Translations under genes and position numbers: made by a program
The notes under the pieces: model-generated
The model's database searches: none
The model's input: the letters and a program-made list of their open reading frames with translations, nothing else
What the model was told of the DNA's origin: nothing
In this document: in pieces, positions 29,766-41,379 of the stretch
Numbering within the stretch: position 1 is the first letter of the stretch
How the letters are laid out: every line of letters starts with the position of its first letter
Origin: Siphlonurus alternatus
Taxonomy: Eukaryota > Arthropoda > Insecta > Ephemeroptera > Siphlonuridae
Assembly (NCBI GenBank): GCA_949825025.1
Contig: OX463781.1
Coordinates: 39,023,950 to 39,087,949, forward strand
Direction: 5' to 3'
DNA: 64,000 nt

Positions 29766-30813
29766 CTCAAAAAATTTTGAAAATTTTGTGTGTCTGCTAA
29801 GGTTTACAAGTTTACATGTTAATCAAATGGAACTGAAAAATAATAATAATAAACAGCTGATCGGTGTTCTCTTTCCGTTAATAAATGGTGTAAAATGTGT
29901 ACATATATTTAATATTTTGCCTACCAATTATGTGAAACTGACGTTCAAAAACGTGTACGAGTTTTTCCAAACTTGGGGCTTACTGTACAATTTTATTTAA
30001 TATTAATTATGTCATGTATTATATTATTATATATATGTCTATTTTTTACTACACGAATAAACATATTTAATTAACATATGCTTAAATAATTCAAATTCTC
30101 TACAAATTCATCAATGCTATTTATATAATATTAGTTTTCTTTAAACCGATCTAAGCACGGCAAATTGTTATAAAATTATTTACATTAATATTCATTAAAA
30201 GGTGTGAAATAATTGTGTGTGTGTGCTTATGAGGAAATGTGTGTCTTTAACTAATCAATTTTTATCTATTAGGTCAATTTCAAATGTGTTATCTTTTATT
30301 TCAAAATATATAAGAAAATTTCAATAAAATTATTTACTTTTAATCTGAATATAAGAATTGCTAAATAATATACACAATTTTTCAAGCAGCAGTATGCTTC
30401 AATAAATAAATATTTTGATGAAAGTTGGAAAATTATAGGCATTCCTTTTTTTTTTTTTTTTTTTGTTTTATTATACAAATAAGAGAGCAGATAAATAGGA
30501 TTAATCTTTCATAAATGACACAGATACCATCGTTAAGCCAGTGGTTTAGAATTACCCGCTTCGCATCTCTGCTGTTTATTCGAGAAGCATTATATAGATG
30601 CAACTGCATAAAGCAGCTAGTGTATACTGGATTCAATAAAACCATGTTAATTATATGCACTGCACTCACTCTCACTTCAAGAAACTTAGGTCACTGATCT
30701 TAATAAAGACCAGTTACACCGAGAAAAAATAACAGTAAATTAATTACAAGTCGCTGAATAAATCATCGGTGATTATTTTACACGTGGTAGAGATTATATG
30801 GTAGAAATAAATA

Positions 30814-30854
<41 letters not shown>
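30814..30854. repeat. (TA)n microsatellite
   Basis: About 20 TA units in the intergenic tract between the alkaline phosphatase and AGGF1. Confidence 0.93.
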
Positions 30855-30857
<3 letters not shown>

Positions 30858-33040
30858 TGATACCAAAAAAAAAGTTGAAGGAGGGGGCGTTAAAATGACC
30901 CATATAATTCTTTTATGATTGAAGAAGGGTAGGAAATACGAAATACTGCTCCCAAAAAATCTGAAAAATTAATAGTAATATTTAGTTAGATACCAAAATC
31001 AAGAACGTATTATGGATTAAATTGCAAAGAGTGATTTTTTTCTCAATTTAATGTATTATCTTTGTTGTGTTAATTGTTTCAGAAATATTTCGCTATATAT
31101 ATGTGATTCATTGACGTACTTTATTCATTTATTCAATTTGTGATTACTCATTATTCTGACGTGCTTATATTGTTGTACAATGGAAAATCAATAAAATGAT
31201 AACAAATGAATAAAAAAAAATAATAAAAAGAGTTTATTTGATCTTGGTAAAGACAGAGTTAAGATAAATATATATCTGATAATTTTCTGATACTTCCTGG
31301 GGTACTGTTGATCACAAAAGTGGGTCACGAGCAATGCACTTGCTGCATCGGTGCACCTGAAAGTGCTCTTCAAATCGATAACATGCACTCATAAGGCTTT
31401 TTTTATTGTTGTGAAACTTTAAATGGGGAAGTATATAATGGATATTGTAATTATCAAATCATAATATCGTCCTTCACATGTATTGGATAAACTGCATGAC
31501 GTTTTTTATTTCCATATTTCATTACAGGACCTCAATTTATGTAAATTGCTATTTTTTTTATTTTTTTTTTTTATTATTTATTTATTTTTTAACACTATAC
31601 ACTTAAAATTTTGCTGCAAAATGCTGTGAATTCGTCAGAATCATTTCCTTTTGTCATATGCTTGAGTTTTAAATTTTCATATGACTGTGACAACCTTTTT
31701 GTAGAACGATTTGTAAGATCGTGATAGTCGAGTTCGGAAAAATCTTTAAACTTTAAAAGGTAATACTTTTATATTTTTATCATGGAATTCGATCAAATAA
31801 TTATTAATAAAAATATATATAATATAACAATGCGTACTAAATATTAACTTCATCCCAATATAGAACATACAATTAAAACAATTTCATGCAATTTGTCATT
31901 CTTTTAAGATTAAAAAAAAAATGCAATGTGTTTTGTGTCAATTAATTAAAGCATTATTAAATAATGCACAACAATTAACAAAATGTATTTACAAAAATGT
32001 AAAAGAAGACATAAAAAAGTAGAAAAAAAAGAAGAAAAAATGACTTATTTTTTAAACGTGATGATTTAAAAAATTTCTCACTATGATCTGCAGTTATAAG
32101 TTGTTATAACACTTAAAAAATTATACAAATTCATACTATACAATTCCAAGATTTTATTAGTTGAATTTTCAATGATTTCACCATAAAAAATTGAATAAAA
32201 ATTTACATAATTAAAATGAAAACGATTCCTGTTGCTATACGACATACCTGTACAACATTGTGGATCAGAGGTGCGACTGAGGGGACAGTGGCGAGGTTTC
32301 TCCGGCTAGCCTTGGCCTGCGCAGCCTCTATAGGTGCATGGTGCTCGTGTAGTAACCCCCCTCCCCCCTTTCCCCCACGTGGGGAATCACCTTTGCAGCA
32401 AGACAAAGGCACTAATAAATATGCATGCATGGTGTGGTCGCGTGGGTTGCTGCATGGGGGGATTAAGAGACAGAGGGAAAATAGATATATGTGACACTAT
32501 GTATTTTAATTAATACAGCTGTCATATATATGTGCATATATTATGAACTAGAGTGTATTAACGTACGTGCGTGGTGGTGCATTAAAATTTTACGACAAAT
32601 GCTTGAAATGTTAATTTTTACATTTAAATATATGACTTTCAGAATTGCATGGCCAAGAAGTATTTCTACATTGAGGTGCTATGTTTTATAATTCTATAAT
32701 ATTCTGCACCTATATGCATACCTAATATTGATATTATATATAATTAATAGCTATAAAATGAAATATAATTTAAAATACATCTATAATACATCATGTAGTT
32801 AATTTATTGCATACCTATGATTTAAATTAATTATAACAGCTAAAATTAAAATTGTGCATCAAAATAATTTTAAATATGCTTTACTGTTAAAATGCGCGAT
32901 TTTATTTTATACTTAATTAATAATATGAAATGTTTATTTATATTAATAACAGTAATAATCATGCAAATAATTTTTTTTTCTGTGTGAAAATTTAAAGTTG
33001 GTGTCTTATTAATTTGCCCACAATTTGTTATTGTACGTTC

Positions 33041-33050
33041 TATATATAAG
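33041..33050 (+). promoter_or_regulatory. TATA-box-like motif before a signal-peptide-like ORF
   Basis: TATATATAAG lies 34 bases before an ATG at 33084. The frame from that ATG begins MARDLIIILLFLRVAAL, which looks like a signal peptide, and runs into the element at 33188. In AT-rich DNA such a box can arise by chance. Confidence 0.25.
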
Positions 33051-33187
33051 AACTCAGAGACTCTACAGAGACCTCCGTGTCTTATGGCCAGGGATTTGAT
33101 CATAATTTTGCTGTTTCTGAGAGTGGCGGCGCTGGTAAATGTTCAGCATGACCCGGTTCTTGACTCTATGGTTTCTTCAAAGAATTA

Positions 33188-34599
33188 CCCCAGTAGCACA
33201 TTGGTGGAGACATGGTTGCAAATTAGTTGCCAACCGTTGCTTTAGAGACGCTCCACCAATTGGCAACGATTTGGCAACCAATATTTTTTCCCAAAATTGC
33301 TCTTAAAATGTAATTTGAATACCTAAATGGAATTTTTCACTACAATTTTTTACAATTTATTAAGAAGAAGGATTTTTTATGACAACGTTGCGTGGTGGTT
33401 ACATACGCAACGTTGTTGCAACCATTTCATGAAACCGTTGCATTATTGTTGCACGCTGCAACAAATTGGCAACGAATCGCCCAAAGACGTCTCCTTAGCC
33501 ACCATTGTGGCATAATATGGAGAATTAAGTTTAAAACATTTCTTTCGAAAAAAAAAGGGTCGACCCCTGAAAGGGTCACAATAAAATTTAAGTCAGAAAT
33601 GCATGTTAAAATTAATAATATATGAAAAAAATATTAAAAAATCGAAATTTCTATTAACTCTCAGAAATTAGGGGTCGACCCCTAAAGGGTCATTATAATG
33701 GTTACATCATCAAATACACACAGTGATCCATAGTCCTCGTAGTTTTTGCCAGAATTTATTTAAAAATTTATGTTAAATTGAAAAATATCAAGGGTCGACC
33801 CCTGAAAGGGTCATATTAAAAGAAATTAAAAATAATGTCAGCAAAGCATACTAATTTTTTGAAATGAAAAAAAAAGTTAAAAAATAATTAAATTTTACTA
33901 TCATATTTTAGGGGTTGACCCTTAAGGGGTCATTATGATTACTTCCTCAAAAATACTTAATGCTGAACCTGTAGTCATCATTATAGTTTTTGTCACATTT
34001 CATAAAATATATTTTTTTGTATTCTTTTAAAAATGACCCTTGCTAGACCCCAAGGGTTGACCCTTAAAATGTGTGAATTAAAGCTCTAAAAATTATTAAG
34101 GACATTACTAATTTCAATTTTGCATTTTTTCCGAAAAAAAAAATTTAGGGGTCTTTTGACCCTGAAGGGTCAAAGGGTCGCAATTTTAAGGGTCACCAAT
34201 TGAACCGCCATCAAATTTTACCTTAGGGTCGAAATTTGTATGACATTACATTGAAATGCACCCTGGTCATTTTCCCATAACTTTTATTGATTTTATATAC
34301 CTCAATAATCTTCAATTTATTAAGAAAGACGAAGCGGTGTAATGGTAAGTATATGATCAACAGTGATTACCGAAGTTCAGCAACGTAGGTTAAGGTAAGT
34401 AGTTAGATGGGTGACCGCTTCTATAGTTATTTTTTGAACATAAAACAAATTGGTTGCCAAACCGTTGCCCGCCTCCACGTTGCCTCAGGTTCTCCGAATG
34501 GGACATCCGCCACGTGGCAGCCACGTTACCTGGCAACCAATTGGCAACCATTGTGCAACGTGGCTACCACGTGGCAGCCACGTTGCTGTGCTACTGGGG
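33188..34599. mobile_element. 1.4 kb element with CCCCAGTAGCACA ends
   Basis: CCCCAGTAGCACA at the left and TGTGCTACTGGGG at the right. Next to the ends are diverged repeats rich in GTTGC/GCAAC (TTGGCAACCA, CCACGTGGCAGCCACG). The core has spaced GGGTCGACCC palindromes and a 5S-rRNA-like segment at 34331-34423. No transposase is seen. Confidence 0.75.
34331..34423 (+). pseudogene. 5S rRNA-derived fragment (SINE3-like head)
   Basis: CCGAAGTTCAGCAACGTAGG, then TAGTTAGATGGGTGACCGCT, follow the order of the 5S rRNA internal promoter region (A box to C box). It is too diverged to be a working 5S gene. Confidence 0.7.
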
Positions 34600-34719
34600 A
34601 AATATCTACGTAGATTTAATTCTTTGGTTTCTTGCTGGCTGAAATTGCCCGCGCAGCCAGCGAGAACCAGAACCGGGCCGTTGTGCCGCTGCGATTCAGT
34701 GCAGGCGCTGCCACTCTCA

Positions 34720-35217
34720 GGGTGTAGTCCGTATTATGTTCTGAACGTTCGGAACCTTCGATTTGGCGTCCCGTAATTATAATATGTTCTGAATGTTCAG
34801 AACCATTTCCGAGGTTACCCGAAGTGAGTCAGCTGACTTCAAAAAAGAGGTTCCGAGTGTTGCGAACTTTTCCTCCGAACCATCGGAACTAGAGTCAGCT
34901 GATCACAATTTTTTGGGGGAAATTTGAAGAGTACGTAACAAACCTGTGCAACTTACGTGATAACTGTTTGATTTGAGGTAAATCTTTGCTTAATTGGTGA
35001 TCAATAACTGTTACGTGAGTTTTATGTTAAAATTTCTGAAGCCAGTGAACAGTTCTCTCTTTTTCGCATTTTTTTTTAAACTGATGCGTATTACCGCGAA
35101 AAAGATGTTCTCAAAGTGGTCCGTTATCTGATGTTCTGAAGTCAATGTTTTTGTTCAGAGTCGGTCCGTAATCACTCATATGTTCTGAACGTTCGGAACC
35201 TAATACGGACTACACCC
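34720..35217. mobile_element. Inverted-repeat element with GGGTGTAGTCCGTATTA ends
   Basis: GGGTGTAGTCCGTATTATGT at the left and TAATACGGACTACACCC at the right, flanked by TCA on both sides (a possible 3-bp duplication). GTTCTGAACGTTCGGAACC occurs near both ends. It splits a GC-rich segment (34640-35346). Confidence 0.8.
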
Positions 35218-36009
35218 TCAGTTACAGTGAATCGCTCGGCCAAGCTGTTCAAATTTCTGCCCATAGCCCTCTGGTGGCATAGCCCTCTGGTGGAAGGCCA
35301 AGACCAGCAGGGGCGATCGTCAACTGTCAAGATATTAGCCGTCTGAAATTTAAAAAATAACACGCAAAGTAATGGGGAGGAAATATTTTTTTAAAAATAT
35401 TTACCTGATATTATTGAAGGTATCTTGTAGTGCGATACTATTTTAATGTAGTCTCCTGCGTGCTGATTATTTTATTTAGTTGATAAATATTATACTACCT
35501 GAGAAATATTATGATAAAGTCAGGGCGGGAACTTAGTTATATCTTCCAAGCTTTGGATATGTATCATGACGTCACGGAATATTGAAAATACAAAAAAGTA
35601 CTTGCATCAAATTTCATACATTATTTTCGATGTAATAAATAACTTTACTTGATACACAAAGTAAAGAAATTGCAATTAAGTAAAGTGAAAGTCACTCGCT
35701 ATGAAGAAAGGCTTTCAATGTTTATATGACGTCATCGCCAGTAAACTGACTTTTTCCTTCGCGGCTTCGTGCATGCGCAGATGTAACAGAAGTCGGGTTC
35801 ATAAAAGATTAATTAGTGTATTAATATTGGTTTTGCGTGAAAAAGAAGGTTGTTACGCAAGATTAGACTATATTAGAGTTAAACTAGTTTCATTTTTAAA
35901 ACTCTAACACACAGCGCAATTGTCGTAAACCGCGACCAAAGTTTAAACTAAACTTTTTTGGACTGTAAGAGGTCGTAACCTCAAAACAGCAAAAAAGCAG
36001 AAATTGACT

Positions 36010-36416
36010 ACATTAGAGCCTAGCGATGCAATTTAGCATCACTCTTACTTGACACGGCATATCACCCAAAATATTTATGTCAACCAACTTTTTGATTTTT
36101 TACTTCAAAGTGTAGTATGTAGGGAGCATTTTCATATAAGAATGAAAATTTTACTACAATTTTTAAAAAAGTTATTAAAATATTTGCAAAATAACTTTGA
36201 GCAGAAGGCGAACAAAATTTGTACCTCAACTTTGATTTAGCGTCTGATGGGCAGTTTTTTTAAAAAAATCAAAATTGATATATTAGCATATCTATAGTGT
36301 CAATGCAAATAGTTATTGACTGTTTTTAGCAATATAGCATCGTAACTTTATTTTTAAATATTTTTTTGCCAGGGAGTGTTTTGCGATGCTAAAATGCATC
36401 GCTAGGCTTTAATGGG
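36010..36416. mobile_element. Inverted-repeat element (CATTAGAGCCTAGCGATGC ends)
   Basis: CATTAGAGCCTAGCGATGCA at the left and TGCATCGCTAGGCTTTAATG at the right. Coding content is not recognisable. Confidence 0.75.
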
Positions 36417-36433
36417 TTTAAACACTTGAAAAC

Positions 36434-36985
36434 TTAATTTTTTTATTTTAGCACAATTTTTAAGGAAGATTGTTTTTCGGGGTAGTTCTCCACTCTCAGG
36501 GGTGTGTCGGGGAGAAAATCTAAAATTATTTCCGAGTTCAGTAGGGTCGATTGCCCCTTGAAAATTAATTTCATAATTTTAGCACAATTTTAAAGAAAGA
36601 TTGTTTTTCGGGGTAGTTCTCCACCCTCAGGGGTGTGTCGGGGAGAAAATCTAAAATTATTTCTGAGTTCAGGAAGGTCGATTACCCCTTGAAAATTAAT
36701 TTCATAATTTTAGCATAATTTTTAAGGAAGATTGTTTTTTGGGGTAGTTCTCCACCCTCAGGGGTGTGTCGGGGAGAAAATCTAAAATTATTTCCGAGTT
36801 CAGGAAGGTCGATTACCTCTTGAAAATTAATTTCAAAATTTTAGCACAATTTGTAAGGAAAATTGTTTTTCGGGGTAGTTCTCCACCCTAGCGCTCAGGG
36901 GTGCGTCGGGGAGAAAATCTAAAATTATTTCCAAGTTTTTAGCAGGGTCGATTACACCTTGAAAATTAATTTCATAATTTTATCC
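36434..36985. repeat. 131-bp tandem repeat, about 4 copies
   Basis: The phrase GGGGTAGTTCTCCACCCTCA GGGGTGTGTCGGGGAG recurs with steps of 131, 131 and 130 bases (anchors 36471, 36602, 36733, 36863). The last copy is slightly altered by a GCGCTC insertion. Confidence 0.85.
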
Positions 36986-37501
36986 CAATCAGTAAGAAAA
37001 ATTAACAATTACTTAATATCGTATGGATCGGCATATACATATTATGCATATATACCACGCGCCGCGCGCAAGACTCTATTTAAAGCAAATGACACGGTGT
37101 ATGGTCACATTTATCTGTTATTTTATTTATTAAGACTAATATTTAACTTTATTATGATAATTAAAAATTTGCAAGTGGATAATATTATATAATCACGTAA
37201 ATTAACTCAGGAATGGTATGTTGTTCCTATACTGTTATGAACAGCTAGCCACATTCTAGTAGTTCACACTTTTGGCCGCTAGAGGGCTGAATTTGGTTGC
37301 GTTCGCGAATACGGACTATAAAAAACTATTATTATAATTATATTATGTAGTAATCATTATTAAGTTATTTATGTTTTTGTAGACAACAATTTCAACTATA
37401 AAAAATGTTTAAAACATTCTCCGCATGCATGATGTTCAGCATAAAAGTAAAAATTATATATATAATAAATAATATTTTATTATTCTTTCGTTAATTATAT
37501 G

Positions 37502-40442
37502 GGTCTTTCACCATACGTCACAAAAATATGACGTCACGTGAATGTAGGCAAAAAGCACCTATTTAACATGGTAGTAGCATACCAAAAACTATTTATTTTC
37601 TGCGATACGACAATCGTGGTACATTTGACAATTATTTTATTTGATAGATTGAGATGTCAAGTAAATGGAAAAAAATACAATATTTGCCAATGATATCTGT
37701 GAAAAATACAATAAATCATTAAATAAAATGTAAATCGACTCCAAATTTCACGTCAATAATGACCATTTTACGACACTTATGCACTGATATTGACCCTAAT
37801 ATTCTTAAAAAAAATCAGCCAATCACCGGCCATTGCTTTCCCCGCGGACTTTTGAATACGAGGGGGAAACGGAACAACAAAAAGTAATGATAAAGAAACT
37901 AGGTAAAATAAAAAAAATGTATATGTTCAAGTTATGTATATTTATTTCTTACGTATATATTATTGTTAAAAAAAAATAAAATATGTTAAATTAGGAGGAA
38001 TAAATTAAGTGATTCCAGTTCCCTCTCTCAGTACCTACTGCTGAATGTAAACAACAACAAAGCCAAGCAAACGCTATATAGGTATATTACATCTTACAAT
38101 TAATGGGGAGTTTTATTGACTAATGTATTATACTGTACATATATCTTTAATTTTATTACTGAAGTTAAAAAAATCTGATTTTCTTAAATTAATTTTATTA
38201 ATTTTACAACAGTATACTTAATGTAATTAATTGATTTCCCTGTCTTGAAAATTTAAATATAAATATTTTTTCTTGCTCGTACATCAATCAGTATATACAT
38301 CGTCTTAAAATGTGGTCTACTTTTTTATAAAAAAAAAGTAGTGACATAAATATTGTAACTACATAATTTACGATTTACAAATATAAGAAATTTGCTGCAA
38401 CTTTTCATCGAAAAAAATTAAAGTCCACGTCCCTTTTTCAAAAAATTCGCGCATCATGAAACTAATAAAAATAATACAAAAATGTATTAGATGAATTGCT
38501 TGATTTAACTAAAATTATGTACTCAAAGCTTTATTTATTACTTATTACGTTAGTGCATCACGTACTGCACGTATCGAAAAGAAATTAAAAAAAATTGGGT
38601 GCAAAAAATATAAAATTTTAAAAAACTGCATCAGGCCATACATTCTCTATAATAGTATTTTTTCATAATTTTACCCTAAAAAAGGGGCGTGTCCTTAAAA
38701 AAATCGCGCCTGCGGCGGGCTATTGGGGGGCTACGCCCCCCAAACCCCCAAGTGGACTGTTCTCAATCTTGAAGAACCCCCCCTTGGACAAATCCTGGCT
38801 ACGCCACTGGGATGTGCAATGCCTATATGTCTGAACCTTGCCGCGGTGTGGGGGCTGCTTGTGCCATCGGATATGACTTAATTGTCATATGCGGCGGTCC
38901 GAGCTCCAACAGACGGGCTTTTCAGTCTGGGAGGGATTTTATGATCCTTCTCAGAGAGCCCATATCAGGCACTGCCTGGTATGAAGAGTGGACGCTTAAT
39001 TGTGCCTGTCCCGGTTTCCACTTAGTTAGACAGGCAAATCCTGGCAATGCTGGGGACTCTCAGGGGTTATTTCCATCTGCCCCTGGGAGGATAAACGTAA
39101 CGGTCCCTAGCTAGCGCAATTGTCGGAGGACAATTGTGAAGGAGTCCCCGGATGGCCGTTGTTGTCAGTTTGCCGGCTGCATCTAGTGGCGGGGAGGTCC
39201 GCGGGATCGGCCACCTTACCATCAGGGTGGTTTTGGAGGGAAGGAGGAGGCTGCACTCATTGGGGGGATATAAGTCATCGGTGCATCTGAACCCCGTTGG
39301 GTGGCGGCGGTGGGCCGACGGAACGGCGACTTAATTACTTGACGCAAGTCAGGATCGAGTCGCCGTGTCGGCGGGGGATGGGTAAATGTGGGTGGGGGGT
39401 GGGCGCGAGCGCGAGCGCTATGTGGCGTATTCACTGTGGGTGGGGGACTATTCAGTCTCCTCTGTCTGTCTCTCTAGAGAGCTTACCGAACGGGTGGGCC
39501 TGACCCCACAGTGAACGGCGCTCGCGGACGGGTCACATGAGGACGGGGGAGAGCTAGAGGGTGCAAAGCTCGGTCATGGGGGGACTGATGGTCACTGCGG
39601 TGACACACTTTCCATTTGTTTAAGCCCGGGGGTATTGGATCCGGGGTGAATGGATGTGATTCCGTGGAGGCTGGGTAACACCATGGTCGAAAGTCTGGCA
39701 CTCCAATTGGGGGAAAAAAAAAAATAATAAATAAATAATAATAATAAAAAAAATTGACATGTGGTCAAAAATAATTATCTATGTCATCTATGTGAAACTG
39801 ACGTTTTCTCCGTTTACGATTTTTCTAAACTCTCAGGGTATTGTACCGTACCCAAGGCTATTACTATTGTAGACAATATATAGCGTTTGCCTGGCTTTGT
39901 TGTTGTTTACATTCAGCAGTAGGTACTGAGAGGGAACTGGAATCACTTGATTTATTCCTCCTAATTTAACATATTTTTAATTTTTTTTAACAATAATATA
40001 TACGTAAGAATTTAATATACATAACTTGAACACATACATTTTTTTTATTTTACCTGGTTTCTTTATGATAATTTTTTGTTGTGCCGTTTCCCTCTCGCAT
40101 TCAAAAGTCCGCGGGGAAAGCAATGGTCGGTGATTGGCTGATTTTTTTTAAGAATCTCAGTGCATAAGTGTCGTAAAATGGTCATTATTGACGTGAAATT
40201 TGGAGCCGATTTACATTTTAATTAATGATTTATTGTATTTTCCACAGATATCATTGGCAAATATTGTATTTTTTTCCATTTACTTGACATTTCAATCTAT
40301 CAAATAAAATAATTGTCAAAGGTACCACAATTGTCATATCGCAGAAAATAAATAGTTTTTGGTATGCTACTACCATGTTAAATAGGTGCTTTTTGCCTAC
40401 ATTCACGTGACGTCATGTTTTTGTGACGTATGGTGAAAGACC
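37502..40442. mobile_element. Long-TIR element (GGTCTTTCACCATACGTCAC ends) with GC-rich cargo
   Basis: The arms pair for about 600 bp (37502-38100 with 39870-40442). They share ATGACGTCACGTGAATGTAGG at the ends and GTTTACATTCAGCAGTAGG further in. The middle contains a segment ending CTGGCTACGCCACTGG (38796-38811) and the GC-rich insert 38812-39714. No transposase is seen. A lone end is at 1446-1512. Confidence 0.78.
38812..39714 (+). mobile_element. GC-rich retroelement-like insert with A-rich tail, unidentified
   Basis: A 0.9 kb GC-rich block stands out sharply from its AT-rich surroundings and ends in CACTCCAATTGGGGG followed by a long A/TAA-rich tail (39713-39760). The abrupt ends and the tail suggest a retroposed, non-LTR-type sequence (5' UTR or truncated copy) inserted on the plus strand. 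The open frame 38812-39114 shows no recognisable domain. Confidence 0.55.
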
Positions 40443-40470
40443 TCTATAGAGTAATAGCACTGACCGTACC

Positions 40471-40884
40471 CAGGGCTAATCCTCTATTGTAGGAGGTATA
40501 GTCACTCCCTTCCGGCTTATGGAGACCCAATTCTGAATTCTGATTGGCTTAGGAATAACCCTTTTTGCTGAAACGCCTTCCTATTGGTTAAAAAGGGGTT
40601 ATTTTCATGTTGTTTACAAATGTCAACAATCCAATTTTTTTTGTAACGGTCGTGAGGGACTTTACCCGGTTCAATAGAGGATTAGCACCAGGCGCGGATC
40701 CAAGGGTGGGGGGGCGATGGGGGCGATCGCCCCCCCCCCCCAAAGGTCCCAAAATACATTGAAGGTATTACCACCCCCCACCCATCGCCCCCCCTCCCAC
40801 TCCAAAATTTAACATTGCGGGATAGGGCACCGCCCCCCTCCCCCCCCCAAAGCTGCGGGCTGGATCCGCCCCTGATTAGCCCTG
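40471..40884. mobile_element. hAT-type MITE with CAGGGCTAATCC ends and 8-bp TSD
   Basis: CAGGGCTAATCCTCTATTG at the left, GGATTAG...CCCTG at the right, with an exact ACCGTACC duplication (40463-40470, 40885-40892). It is interrupted by a second hAT-type MITE. It ends about 500 bp before the AGGF1 start. Confidence 0.85.
40689..40874. mobile_element. hAT-type MITE (CAGGCGCGGATCC family) nested in another hAT MITE
   Basis: CAGGCGCGGATCCAAGG at the left and GGATCCGCCCCTG at the right. The flanks ATTAGCAC and ATTAGCCC match at 7 of 8 positions. The core contains GGGGGCGATCGCCCCC. Confidence 0.82.
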
Positions 40885-41379
40885 ACCGTACCCTTTATCT
40901 CGCGTGAGCTTATTTTTTTCACGACCTTTGTCCGCTTTGTTGTAAATATTAATTTGAATTTGGTTCTCCCAACGTCACAAGAAAAAAAAACACTATCGAA
41001 AATAGCAGCTGATAGCTCTTGTTTACGTTTTTAGATAATTTTCAGTAATAAATGTCTTAATTTCATGTATTTGTAACTTTTAATTGTACAAATTGTGTTT
41101 TGTTCTCATCGGTAATAGGTATGAGTCTGTGCTCTAAAATATTCAAAGCCATAAATATAAAATATGACCTTAAAATTCAATATTTTAAGCCTATGCATAC
41201 TTCCTGCTTTATGCACAGTGGGTCACAAGGTTTACAGCATCAAATTGCGTTCGTTTGGTTTACCTGTTTACCACATCGTTGAGAATGAAGCTTTTGCGAC
41301 GTGTTATTTATGTAATTAATTATGGTCCAAGTACTAAAACTCGACTACAAACAGGTGCCATCATCGCCCCCACAACAAG

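Larger units (their letters stand above)
26650..33083. other. AT-rich intergenic tract upstream of the alkaline phosphatase
   Basis: No supported exon. It holds short direct repeats of CTTTCCTTATG...GGGGATTT (27958-28040), a G run at 27901-27915, the inverted repeat 28945-29765 with a related piece to 29885, (TA)n at 30814, and a more GC-rich patch at 32247-32480. The alkaline phosphatase promoter should lie just above 26650, but no motif is convincing. Confidence 0.6.

Noticed and set aside
38812..39114. 100-residue frame starting MCNAYMSEPCRGVG
   Set aside because: It lies in a GC-rich retroelement-like insert and has no recognisable domain. GC-rich sequence keeps all frames open.
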